From NCBI GenBank assembly GCA_018660835.1, contig JABJJN010000021.1, positions 118,181 to 182,180 of the forward strand: 64,000 nt of DNA, in the 5' to 3' direction. This DNA comes from Gemmatimonadota bacterium. Lineage in GTDB: Bacteria > Latescibacterota > UBA2968 > UBA8231. Positions within the stretch are counted from its first letter, which is position 1. Each line of letters starts with the position of its first letter. A model generated the notes under the pieces. It did not search any database. It was given only the letters and a program-made list of their open reading frames with translations, and was not told the DNA's origin. Below, in pieces: positions 35,270-43,358 of the stretch. The translations under genes and the position numbers were made by a program.

Positions 35270-35870
35270 GGCTACCCACTTCAGGGACCGGCCACTCTAC
35301 GTGCCAACCCTCGTGACCGTGTCTGAATTCGAAGGGAGTCGCGTGCTCCAGTGGTCTGCCCAACAACGTCGGCCCATTCTGACAGAGAGAGCCGATCCCG
35401 ACGGTGAGGCTGGCGACGTGTCCGACGACGATACCGGGTGCATCCTGGCATTGAGACGCGATGGCTCCGAGGGCCCGTTCCATACGCGCTTTGACCTGCA
35501 GGCCAGCTTCGCCTGCTGGAAGTTGAGCGTTGAGGTCGCTACCGGTGATCCAACTCTCCAGAACGTCGCCTCTCTGCCCAGGTGCCCAGGGACCAAAGCC
35601 CATGGACGCCTCCACCAGGTCGGGGACCACTTCGACACCGACCCCAAGATGCGAGGCGATGATCTCTCCCGTCTGCTGCGATCGGGCGGCGCTACTGACA
35701 AAGACCTGACATGGCCTGGTCCCGTGCAACGTACGGGCAACTGCCTCAGCCTGCTGACATCCCTTCTTTGACAGAGGCGGATCAGGCTCTCTGGGAACCC
35801 CGTCAGCCTGCGGCTCCCAGATTGGCGTTTCCTGCTCGGCATGACGAAGGCATATCAGGAGGGTTTCCAT
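35262..35870 (-). CDS. Histidine phosphatase (SixA/phosphoglycerate mutase-like)
   Basis: 202 residues from ATG 35870; a longer frame would add 52 residues without resemblance. The catalytic motif LRHAEQETP (His10) comes at once, followed by PPLSKKGCQQAEAVARTL, VFVSSAARSQQTGEII and a second active-site His in GIVVGHVASL. This is the compact SixA-like branch, which can dephosphorylate phosphohistidine or small phosphoesters. It sits between an SH3-domain secreted protein (34 bases upstream) and the PCMT-like gene (overlapping). Confidence 0.85.
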   Translation of the reverse strand: METLLICLRHAEQETPIWEPQADGVPREPDPPLSKKGCQQAEAVARTLHGTRPCQVFVSSAARSQQTGEIIASHLGVGVEVVPDLVEASMGFGPWAPGQRGDVLESWITGSDLNAQLPAGEAGLQVKARMERALGAIASQCQDAPGIVVGHVASLTVGIGSLCQNGPTLLGRPLEHATPFEFRHGHEGWHVEWPVPEVGSHD

Positions 35871-35904
35871 GTCTAAGCGCGGCTGCATCTGGCGCGATTC
35901 TGAA

Positions 35905-36228
35905 CTAGCGCGACAGCGCTTCGTCCTGAGATCCGACCAGGTTGGCGTGGACCCAGACGGTATCGTTCTGAGTCTCGAGAGCACACCAGGCACCGCTGCC
36001 GAACAACACATTGACTGGATCGCCACGGTTCAGCCTGCCAACGATCGCGTGGTTCGTGCCCGGTCCGGCGCGCAATCGGACTCCATCACCGACGATGTAG
36101 AGTTGAGTGCCCGTGCTGACAGAGTCCGATTCGGTGATCGTTGTCTGCGTTGCAGGTACGGCACAGTGGGCCAGACCGAGGGCTGTCGCAAGACAGAGGG
36201 CTATCATGATGCGGCGAGTCGTTTTCAT
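35905..36228 (-). CDS. Small secreted SH3b-domain protein
   Basis: 107 residues from ATG 36228, where a signal peptide begins (RRIMIALCLATALGLAHC). The Cys may be a lipoprotein lipobox, though His at -1 is atypical. The mature part is one bacterial SH3 domain: YIVGDGVRLRAGPGTNHAIV, GRLNRGDPVNVLF, WVHANLV. Such domains bind peptidoglycan or envelope peptides. First gene of the minus-strand operon with the histidine phosphatase and PCMT-like protein. Divergent from the M14 operon starting at 36371, so 36229-36370 should hold both promoters. Confidence 0.82.
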   Translation of the reverse strand: MKTTRRIMIALCLATALGLAHCAVPATQTTITESDSVSTGTQLYIVGDGVRLRAGPGTNHAIVGRLNRGDPVNVLFGSGAWCALETQNDTVWVHANLVGSQDEALSR

Positions 36229-36370
36229 GAACAGAGGCTGCGGCGATGGCGGGGGGCTGTCAAGTTTGCTGGCCAGTGGCGACGGTCGCCTGTCAAAAGT
36301 GGACGTGTGTCCTATCATATGTCCCATCCTGGGACCCTGCCACCTCCAGCCTGGACATCGTGGGAGTATC

Positions 36371-38065
36371 ATGAACGCACCCGCCTTTGATCGTTATCTG
36401 CGCTACGCTGAGTTGACGGAATTGCTCGAGCAATTCGAGCGCGAATTCGATGTGGCCCATCTCGAGTCGATTGGCACCAGTCATGAAGGGCGTGAGGTCT
36501 GGGTGTTGACGATCACCGGTCCCGGTGCGGCGCTGGAGAAACCTGGCTTTCTGGTGGATGCCAATATCCATGGCAGTGAGGTCACTGCGTCGATGTCGGC
36601 GCTGCATTTTGCCTGGACGGTGCTGTCGAAATACGGCACGGACGAGACCATCACGCGCCTCGTCGACGAGACGGCACTCTACGTGATTCCAATGATCAGT
36701 CCTGATGGCGTCGAACACGTGCTGTCAGGCACTGGTTGGGTGCGCTCGGGCACGCGCATGTATCCTCGTGAGCAGATGCGACCGGGGTTGCACATGGAAG
36801 ATATCGATGGCAATGGCGAGATCCTGTCGATGCGGATGGAGGATCCTGGGGGTGGTTGGAAGATCTCGGAGCAGGACTCGCGCCTGCTGGTACCGCGGCG
36901 CTTCCATGATCATGGCGGCACGTACTATCGCGTCTTCCCTGAGGGACTTATCCACGACTATGACGGCGTCGAGGTGGGGGTCGCTGCGCCAAAACAGGGG
37001 CTCGATTTCAACAGAAATTTCGGGGCGAACTGGAAGCCGGAGGCGCAGCAATCCGGGGCGGGTGATTACCCCATGTCCGAACCAGAGACGCGGGCCCTGG
37101 CGGCCTTCGTAACGGCACGGCCCAATATCTGTGGTGTGCACTCGCTGCACACAGGGATGGAATCGATCATTCGACCGCCCTCAACACAGACAGACAAGCA
37201 GATGCCGCAGGAGGATCTGCGCCGCATCTGGGACATTGGTCGGCTTGGGGTAGAGGAGACGGGTTATGTCCTGTTCTCCGACTACAAGCTGAATGATGAC
37301 GTGTATATGATTCACGGTGACTTCGGTTGTTGGTGTTATGAGTATCTCGGTCTGATCGCCTTCACTGTCGAGTTGTGGGATCTGCGTGCTCGCAGTGGCA
37401 GGGACTATCTGGAACTCAGCGAGATGAACAAGAATCGCGATCTGGATGGCCTCGAAGAAGTGGAAGCTGCACTTCTGCAGTGGAGTGACGAGACCCTTGA
37501 TGGGGAGGGCTTCATCGACTGGCAGCCCTTCGAGCATCCACAGTTGGGCGCTGTCGAGATCGGTGGGTGGAAGCGTCTGCTGCGCAACAATGCGCCAGCT
37601 CAACTGCTGGAGGAGACCCGTGCCATGGAGACGCGCTTCCTGATGGCGCATGTGCAGGCAGCACCCCGACTCCGGGCCGAGGTGTATGAGGTGGAGATGG
37701 TCTCGGACGGGGTGTGGCGTATTGCGATCGACGTGCGTAACGACGGCTATCTGCCGACACAGGTGACTGAGCAGGCGGTGAAGATGAAACGGGTCGAACC
37801 TGTTGTGGCACGCATCGAGTTAGGCGAAGCCGACGAGCTGCTCGCAGGTGATGTGCGGGCAGAGATCGGCCACCTCGACGGCTACGGATCAGGCCCCTGG
37901 CGTGGCGATGGAATGTCCGGTCGGCAGCGCCGCAAGGTGGAATGGGTCGTGCGCTTTGATGGGGAACCTGCCGGTCAGATCGAGATCAGTGGCCAACGGG
38001 CGGGGACGGTGCGCCTCAATCTGCGTGAGCACTGTGTCTTGACCAGCGGCAGGGGTGGCAAATGA
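36371..38065 (+). CDS. M14-family zinc carboxypeptidase
   Basis: 564 residues. ATG 36371 has GGGAG five bases upstream; a frame extending to 36107 is rejected. Zinc ligands His67 and Glu70 in NIHGSEVT and His257 in GVHSLHTG, the substrate-binding Arg in DFNRNFGANW, SEPETRALAAFV, and catalytic Glu334 in FTVELWDL form a complete active site. No signal peptide, so a cytoplasmic enzyme, unlike digestive carboxypeptidases. An insertion (about 125-205) contains an EF-hand-like EDIDGNGEIL. C-terminal beta domain from about 420. First gene of a five-gene operon; it could release a terminal amino acid from a peptide or amide conjugate feeding the downstream enzymes. Confidence 0.88.
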   Translation: MNAPAFDRYLRYAELTELLEQFEREFDVAHLESIGTSHEGREVWVLTITGPGAALEKPGFLVDANIHGSEVTASMSALHFAWTVLSKYGTDETITRLVDETALYVIPMISPDGVEHVLSGTGWVRSGTRMYPREQMRPGLHMEDIDGNGEILSMRMEDPGGGWKISEQDSRLLVPRRFHDHGGTYYRVFPEGLIHDYDGVEVGVAAPKQGLDFNRNFGANWKPEAQQSGAGDYPMSEPETRALAAFVTARPNICGVHSLHTGMESIIRPPSTQTDKQMPQEDLRRIWDIGRLGVEETGYVLFSDYKLNDDVYMIHGDFGCWCYEYLGLIAFTVELWDLRARSGRDYLELSEMNKNRDLDGLEEVEAALLQWSDETLDGEGFIDWQPFEHPQLGAVEIGGWKRLLRNNAPAQLLEETRAMETRFLMAHVQAAPRLRAEVYEVEMVSDGVWRIAIDVRNDGYLPTQVTEQAVKMKRVEPVVARIELGEADELLAGDVRAEIGHLDGYGSGPWRGDGMSGRQRRKVEWVVRFDGEPAGQIEISGQRAGTVRLNLREHCVLTSGRGGK

Positions 38066-39276
38066 GATTCACCGATGAAAGCCACCAGATCACCCTCGAC
38101 TCCGACTTCGAGACGGGTAGTGCAGGACCGGTGCGTATCGTGGATGGTGTGTATGAGATCGCACCGCAGCCGGAGCCGGTGTCGCCGTGGTTTACGGCGG
38201 CGCTGGAGGAACACTTTGGTGGCGCCGGTGTACCCCGTGAATATGCGTGTCACGTGCGCGTCACATCGTCGGCCACCACGGATCAGCGCATTCGTCTGCG
38301 CTTCTTCTTCAGTGAGACGAATGGTAACCGCTACATGGATCCGCCGTATTGGATACTGCGCGACGAGCGTTGGTGGCCGATGGGTGCGGGGGCAACGCGC
38401 TTTGTCAGCGAAGAACACGTCGAGCTGGATATCGATGTGCCGGCGCGAGGTGCGGTCCATGTGGCCAACAAGCCGTACGTCAGTGGCGGCGATGTCGCGT
38501 CGGAGATGGAGTCGCTGGCACAGGTGGGCCCCTTCGAGATAGAGCAGATCGGTGTCACGGAGAAGGATCGGCCGCTGCTGTCGCTGAGTTCGACGCGAGC
38601 CGACGGTTCCTACGCCGACGACACGATTCTCATTGGGGCGACGATGCAGCCCGCTGAGCCTGCGGCGCGACCTGTATTGGCAGTTGCCCATGCGCTCAAC
38701 GATGGCAGTGCCCTGTCGAAACGTTTGCTCGAGCGTTATCGCTTCGTGCTGATTCCACTGCCAAATCCTGATGGCACCGCTGAGGGTCGGTCGTGCACCA
38801 ATGGCTGCGGGCAGGTGCCGATGTTCAGTTTCGGCAGATTGCTGGCGGGAGAGGATGATGTGCCGAAGGAGACGGCGGCACTGTGGCGACACGCCGAGGC
38901 TCTGCGCCCAGCGGCTTACATCGAATTCCATACGCACTACCAGGTGAGCCGATCTCACAAACTCAATCCGATGGGGGCAGATTGGTTTGACGTGGAGCGC
39001 CACGCCGACCTCGAGCGGGTGAATGAAGCGTTGCTGTCGACGAATCTCGACTGGCGTGTGACGCCGATCGAACGCACGACGCCCTTGTGTGAGGCGGGAA
39101 AGTTCACAAATCTGGCCGATCGGTTTGGTACACTCGCCTATTGTTACCAGATCTACTGTATCAGTGAAGAGGCGACGGCCTGGCATGCGGCAACTGTGTC
39201 GATGACACTGGCTCGAGCCCTGGCTGGTGACGAGTGGGCGGCGGAGACGCCGTCACCAGTGATCGTGCCCGGTTGA
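38062..39276 (+). CDS. M14-like carboxypeptidase paralogue with altered zinc site
   Basis: 404 residues starting at an ATGA overlap with the first M14 gene. The N-terminal beta domain (1-160) resembles that of cytosolic-carboxypeptidase (AGBL/CCP-like) proteins: YACHVRVTSSATTDQRIRLR, FFFSETNG. The M14 core has IGATMQPAEPAARPV where HPGE is expected: the first zinc ligand is Gln (QPAE), while IPLPNPDGT and EFHTHYQ keep the later elements. Loss of the first His suggests weak or no metal-dependent hydrolysis. It may bind substrate or form a heteromer with the intact enzyme. Same operon. Confidence 0.72.
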   Translation: MRFTDESHQITLDSDFETGSAGPVRIVDGVYEIAPQPEPVSPWFTAALEEHFGGAGVPREYACHVRVTSSATTDQRIRLRFFFSETNGNRYMDPPYWILRDERWWPMGAGATRFVSEEHVELDIDVPARGAVHVANKPYVSGGDVASEMESLAQVGPFEIEQIGVTEKDRPLLSLSSTRADGSYADDTILIGATMQPAEPAARPVLAVAHALNDGSALSKRLLERYRFVLIPLPNPDGTAEGRSCTNGCGQVPMFSFGRLLAGEDDVPKETAALWRHAEALRPAAYIEFHTHYQVSRSHKLNPMGADWFDVERHADLERVNEALLSTNLDWRVTPIERTTPLCEAGKFTNLADRFGTLAYCYQIYCISEEATAWHAATVSMTLARALAGDEWAAETPSPVIVPG

Positions 39277-39298
39277 GCACAGGCAGGAGACGGATAAG

Positions 39299-40378
39299 AT
39301 GAAAATTCAGCAGATTGAAGTGATCCAGATTGAGACACCGCGTTTCTACGGTTTTGTCTCCGGGCACGTGCTGGTGAAGATCCACGTGGAGGGGACACAG
39401 GAGATCGGTTGGGGTGAGGCCTCTGACAGTCGCTCCGACGACGTGCCGGCGCTGGCGAAGTCCCTCAATGAGCAACTCGTCGGACAGGATGCGCGTCAGA
39501 TCCATCAGATCAATGAACTCATGCGATCGCGATCCTGGCCGTCATCCATCTCAGACATGCATGTGGCTTCTGCCATCGATCTGGGACTCTATGATTTGAA
39601 TGGCAAGGTGCAGGGCGTGCCGGTGTATCAGATGCTGGGTGGCAAAGTCCGGGATCGACTGTATTGCTGCTATCCAATCTTTGGCTGGCAGGTGCGTGAC
39701 GATTTCGAGCAGGCGGCATCCTATTTACAGCGTCTCGTCGACCTCGGTCATCATCTGTTCCGCTTCTATGTCTCCGGTGATGCGGAGCTGGATGACCGGT
39801 TTCTCAACGAGATGAAGAGTCGTCATGGCGACGCGCTGAAGGTTAAATCGATCGATTTTTCCGGGCGTTTCAAGGATTGGCAGGAAGCTCTCCGTTATGG
39901 CGAGGCACTGCGTCATCACGATCCATTTCATTTCGAGCAACCGAGTCGTGACATGCGTGTGTCGGCGCAGTTCACCCAACGCGTCGATTTGCCTGTCACG
40001 TGGCACATCCACTCACTGCAACAAGCCTATGACGCAGCTGATCTGGCGGCGTGCACCGCTTTCAATGTCGCTTGTGTGGCAGGCGGGCCGACGCACATCC
40101 AAAGGATTCTGGCGGTTGGCGAGGCGGCGGGGATGAAGTGTCTGATCGGCACGGACCAGGAGTCGACTCTGGGTGTGAGTGCGCAGGTCGCCGTCGGCAT
40201 CTCTTCTGTGCAGGTGAATCTGCCTTGTGATCCAATGGGACCCGTGTTGTATACGACGTCGCCAGCCAAGCAGCGGGTGCGCGCCGAGGGCAGCTATCTG
40301 TATCCCTTCGAGGCACCAGGGCTTGGTGTCGAAATCGATGCGGCGAAACTCGCAGACATGACCGTCGTGTCCGCATGA
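39299..40378 (+). CDS. Enolase-superfamily protein (mandelate racemase/muconate-lactonizing type), divergent active site
   Basis: 359 residues with a capping domain (1-125: IGWGEASDSRSDDVPALA, ASAIDLGLYDLNGKVQGVPVY) and a TIM barrel. The first two metal ligands are present: Asp in KSIDFSGRF and Glu in FHFEQPS. The third, usually in GGExx, is replaced by TWHIHSLQQ. The second-strand KxK base motif is FRFYVSG, without Lys. GTDQESTLG stands at the last catalytic strand. So it keeps the fold but probably not the usual proton-abstraction chemistry; His residues in WHIH may bind a different metal. Begins 22 bases after the M14 paralogue, in the same operon. Confidence 0.82.
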   Translation: MKIQQIEVIQIETPRFYGFVSGHVLVKIHVEGTQEIGWGEASDSRSDDVPALAKSLNEQLVGQDARQIHQINELMRSRSWPSSISDMHVASAIDLGLYDLNGKVQGVPVYQMLGGKVRDRLYCCYPIFGWQVRDDFEQAASYLQRLVDLGHHLFRFYVSGDAELDDRFLNEMKSRHGDALKVKSIDFSGRFKDWQEALRYGEALRHHDPFHFEQPSRDMRVSAQFTQRVDLPVTWHIHSLQQAYDAADLAACTAFNVACVAGGPTHIQRILAVGEAAGMKCLIGTDQESTLGVSAQVAVGISSVQVNLPCDPMGPVLYTTSPAKQRVRAEGSYLYPFEAPGLGVEIDAAKLADMTVVSA

Positions 40379-40394
40379 CTGGAGTTACGACACG

Positions 40395-41192
40395 ATGCAT
40401 TCGACCACAGAGGTGGCTCTGAATATGACCGATGGCCTGGACATCACCGATGATCAGATCGACCACTTTCGACGCAGTGGCTTCTTCCTGATTCCCAATC
40501 CTCTCGGAGCGGAGGGGATTCGCATAGTGGATCGCGCCCAGCAGGACATCGAACCGGTCTGGGCCGAGATGTCTTTTCCCGATGGCTTCAACCGACTCGC
40601 CTGCCAGTGGTTGATGGTGGGAGAGCCGCTGCTGCAGATGGCGGAACGGCCAGAGCTACTCGACGCGGCTCGACGGATTCTGCAGACCGATACGGTCCAC
40701 ATCGGCGCTGTCGGACTGGGCGCGGCGACAAATGTGATTGGCACGGATTCGCAGCAGCAGGTGCAGTGGCACACAGATGGGGGACCGGACGTGCAGCAAG
40801 TGTCCTTTCGTACGGCTCTCGATCGACACGACACGAGCAATGGGCCACTGCGCGTCTTGCCGGGATCGCAGCATCGATCGCGTGATGAAGTTGCGGCGGA
40901 GTTGCTGCAATTAGAGTTGGCCACGGGGACCCATGAGGAGGCGCCTTCTCTGTGTTTTGCCCGCCATCCACACGAGGTGGAGGTGGTGCTGGATCCACGC
41001 TGGACGTTGGTATGGACGCCCTCCACCTGGCACGCAACGGGTGTGAAGACGGCCGCTGGACCGCGTCGCGCCATGGCGTGGAACTACTATCCGCAGGGTG
41101 GCCGCACGCGAGATCTCGAAGCCCTCAAACACATACATCCCAATTGGCCGGATTGGCCCGAAGATCGACGTCAGCTTTGGGGGTTACTGTAA
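40395..41192 (+). CDS. PhyH-family Fe(II)/2-oxoglutarate dioxygenase
   Basis: 265 residues. Iron triad His126 and Asp128 (QWHTDGGPD) and His213 (STWHATG); the 2-oxoglutarate Arg is in GPRRAM (224 or 225). FFLIPNPLG near the start and PLRVLPGSQHRSRDE are also family-typical. The family hydroxylates small metabolites such as phytanoyl-CoA, ectoine or alkaloid precursors. It lies 16 bases after the enolase-like gene and two bases before the aminotransferase, so it probably acts on the same substrate. The ATG at 40395 has a distant GGAG; ATG 40425 is an alternative start. Confidence 0.9.
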   Translation: MHSTTEVALNMTDGLDITDDQIDHFRRSGFFLIPNPLGAEGIRIVDRAQQDIEPVWAEMSFPDGFNRLACQWLMVGEPLLQMAERPELLDAARRILQTDTVHIGAVGLGAATNVIGTDSQQQVQWHTDGGPDVQQVSFRTALDRHDTSNGPLRVLPGSQHRSRDEVAAELLQLELATGTHEEAPSLCFARHPHEVEVVLDPRWTLVWTPSTWHATGVKTAAGPRRAMAWNYYPQGGRTRDLEALKHIHPNWPDWPEDRRQLWGLL

Positions 41193-41194
41193 GC

Positions 41195-42373
41195 ATGTCC
41201 ACTGATATCGATATCGCCGCGGCGCGCGCTCAGTTTCCGGCGTTGTCCAACTTTGTCTGGTTTCAGAATGGTGGCGTTTCCATCACACCGGAGCCCGTGG
41301 CGCGTGAGCACATCCGTCTGATGGAAGAGTTGCTTGCACGTGGACCACTGCATGTGATCTATCCGCAGGAGGAGTATCCGCGACGACGACAGTCGATGGA
41401 GACGATCGCCCGGTTCTTCGATGTACAAGCAGACGAACTGGCTCTCATGCGTGGCGTGAGTGAAGGTTTCCAGACTGTGCTACGCGGCATGGACTGGCAG
41501 CAGGGGGACCGGATCGTCATTTCAGCAGATGAAGAGGCGGCACTACTACTTCCTTGCCTGCATCTGCGTGATCTGTTTGGTGTCGACGTCGTCAAGGTGC
41601 CGCTCATGGCATCGCCGGAAGAGGCCGTCGCAGCGACGCAGGCAGCGATCGAGGGTGGGCGCACACGTTTGCTTGCCCTGAGTCACGTGACGACGGATCT
41701 GGGCTATCGTTTTCCCGTGGAAGCACAGTGTGCCGTGGCGCGGCAGGCCGGTGTGGCAAGCTTTCTCGATCTGGCCCATTCCTGTGGTGTCGTGCCCTAC
41801 AAGATCCGCGATCTGAATTGTGACTACGCGGGGATTCTGTCGTACAAGTGGATGATGTCCCCCTATGCGGCGGGAGCCCTCTGGGTGCGGCAGGAGATGC
41901 TCGATTCGATTCGCGTCACCTATGCCGGTGGTCGCGGCGAGAAGTGGCTCGACTTCAAATCGGACACCTACGAATTACACGAGTCAGCAGAGCGATTTCA
42001 GTTTGGCCCGTGGTCGTGGCCGCTGGTGCATTCATGGGCTTTCTCCTGCAACTGGCTCAGCGACATCGGCACTGAGAATATCTGGCAGCGCGTCACCGAT
42101 CTCACGACACGATTGAAACAGGGCCTGGCGCAGATTGAGGGTGCCGAACTGTTCACGCCGGCGCCGATCGGTGCGTCGGCGGGGCTCGTGAGCTTCGGCC
42201 TCCAGGGTTGGCGCGGCGAGGATCTGGCAACGGCGCTGCACGAAAAGTGGAACATCGTCATCAAGCCACTGCCACACTCCCACGAAGGGCTACGCGCGTC
42301 GCTGCCCTTCTATCTGCTGGAAGACGAGGTGGATCTGCTGCTCACAGCCCTGGGGAAATTGGCACGACGCTGA
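41195..42373 (+). CDS. Class V aminotransferase (isopenicillin-N epimerase/cysteine desulfurase-like)
   Basis: 392-residue PLP enzyme. PLP contacts Asp192 and His195 in FLDLAHSCG, and Schiff-base Lys218 in ILSYKWMMSPYAAGALWV. The N-terminus NFVWFQNGGVSITP is the family start, so ATG 41195 is preferred over a frame opening at 40952. The isopenicillin-N epimerase/kynureninase-like branch fits better than cysteine desulfurase because no conserved catalytic Cys loop is seen. Last gene of the operon. Its end overlaps the convergent MbnP-like gene by 32 bases. Likely removes or transfers the amino group of the pathway substrate. Confidence 0.88.
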   Translation: MSTDIDIAAARAQFPALSNFVWFQNGGVSITPEPVAREHIRLMEELLARGPLHVIYPQEEYPRRRQSMETIARFFDVQADELALMRGVSEGFQTVLRGMDWQQGDRIVISADEEAALLLPCLHLRDLFGVDVVKVPLMASPEEAVAATQAAIEGGRTRLLALSHVTTDLGYRFPVEAQCAVARQAGVASFLDLAHSCGVVPYKIRDLNCDYAGILSYKWMMSPYAAGALWVRQEMLDSIRVTYAGGRGEKWLDFKSDTYELHESAERFQFGPWSWPLVHSWAFSCNWLSDIGTENIWQRVTDLTTRLKQGLAQIEGAELFTPAPIGASAGLVSFGLQGWRGEDLATALHEKWNIVIKPLPHSHEGLRASLPFYLLEDEVDLLLTALGKLARR

Positions 42374-43118
42374 AGACATTCTCGCCATTGGCAGACAACA
42401 GCGCCTGTGCATCAGCATCGCCCATGATCATGCCGCGTCCGGCGAAGGTGTAGGGATTCGGCTGCCACCACTGATCCACTTCCATCGTCACGTGCAGGTG
42501 GGATCCCGGTGCCTGATCTGGCACCTGGGCCGGCTCGCCATCGACATACAGATCGATGGGCAGGTCGACGACGAAGGAGTAGTCAGTGCCACGCGATGGC
42601 CCCAGATGTGACAACAAGGCTTCCGAGCCAGCCTCGACGAGTCCTTCCAGCCGCATATAGTGGTAGCCGCCACCCATCGGTGCGGGCCACTCCATCTGAT
42701 TTAAGTTCCCTGAATTCGGCAGGTCTCCGAAGGGGGTTCCAGCGGGCACGCCGAAGCGGAAGGAGAGGGTGCTGTATTGTCCCCCTGGTACCTTCTTGGT
42801 CCACTGTGTCGTTGATGGATCGGCCGCATTGATGTAGGCGGCGCTCTGCAGATCAAGGCTGGTGCCATTGGCACGAACCAGCATGGCATCCGTCAGGATG
42901 TATTCAAGACGTGTCACATTGTAGGTCTCGCCGGCGGGATTGATGTAGTCGACGCTGTTGAAGACCAAGGGGGCGTCGGCAACGGTGTGATGGAAGGTGA
43001 TCGTTACATCGCCGGCATCCGGGTTGTCGCCACAACTGACGACGAGGCCGGTAAACAGAGTCAGGAGCACCAGGAGAGGTCGTCTCGTGACAGGACGAAG
43101 AGGCAGCTTTGCGTTCAT
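42342..43118 (-). CDS. MbnP-like lipoprotein
   Basis: 258 residues from ATG 43118. Signal II peptide RRPLLVLLTLFTGLVVSCGDN with lipobox VVSC, then an Asp/Gly linker and the MbnP domain pattern: VTITFHHTVADAPLVF, GETYNVTRLEYILTDAMLVR, GQYSTLSFRFGVPAGT, a periplasmic SHLHVTMEVD strand near the end. MbnP proteins are periplasmic partners of MbnH-type di-haem enzymes in copper handling; no mbnH is adjacent. His-rich strands (FHH, GYHYMR, HLH) are compatible with metal binding. Convergent with the aminotransferase, divergent from the CHAD-fusion operon. Confidence 0.8.
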   Translation of the reverse strand: MNAKLPLRPVTRRPLLVLLTLFTGLVVSCGDNPDAGDVTITFHHTVADAPLVFNSVDYINPAGETYNVTRLEYILTDAMLVRANGTSLDLQSAAYINAADPSTTQWTKKVPGGQYSTLSFRFGVPAGTPFGDLPNSGNLNQMEWPAPMGGGYHYMRLEGLVEAGSEALLSHLGPSRGTDYSFVVDLPIDLYVDGEPAQVPDQAPGSHLHVTMEVDQWWQPNPYTFAGRGMIMGDADAQALLSANGENVFSVVPISPGL

Positions 43119-43358
43119 GGGTTGTTTCAATGATTGAAGGGGAGTCCCAGCCGCTACGACGTGGCGTGCGGTTGCGTGCACCGACATCCTTCAACAGATA
43201 ACATGTGGGACGATTCTTGCCAAGTGGAACAACGTTTGAGATGCTCCAAGTGCCTGTAAGTACAGCAGGTTGAGTCTGGACACCTGATTGGCACCTCGGT
43301 ATCTTGGTCAGCGTTGTTCCCCCGCCACTTACCGCCATCCGTGAGACGACCTGAGGCC

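Noticed and set aside
37975..39186. 403-codon open frame antisense to the M14 paralogue
   Set aside because: Exact opposite of a gene with clear family motifs in a tight operon. The antisense translation is Arg/His-rich with no motif, a normal by-product of GC-rich codon use.
43288..43303. Possible sigma-54 promoter (TTGGCAC..TATC) upstream of the CHAD-fusion operon
   Set aside because: The -24 half is good, but the -12 element has TC instead of the near-invariant GC, so it does not meet the consensus.
43226..43320. Long-range inverted repeat GGAACAACG/CGTTGTTCC in front of the CHAD-fusion gene
   Set aside because: Arms of nine bases, 77 bases apart, can arise by chance; no further symmetry supports it.
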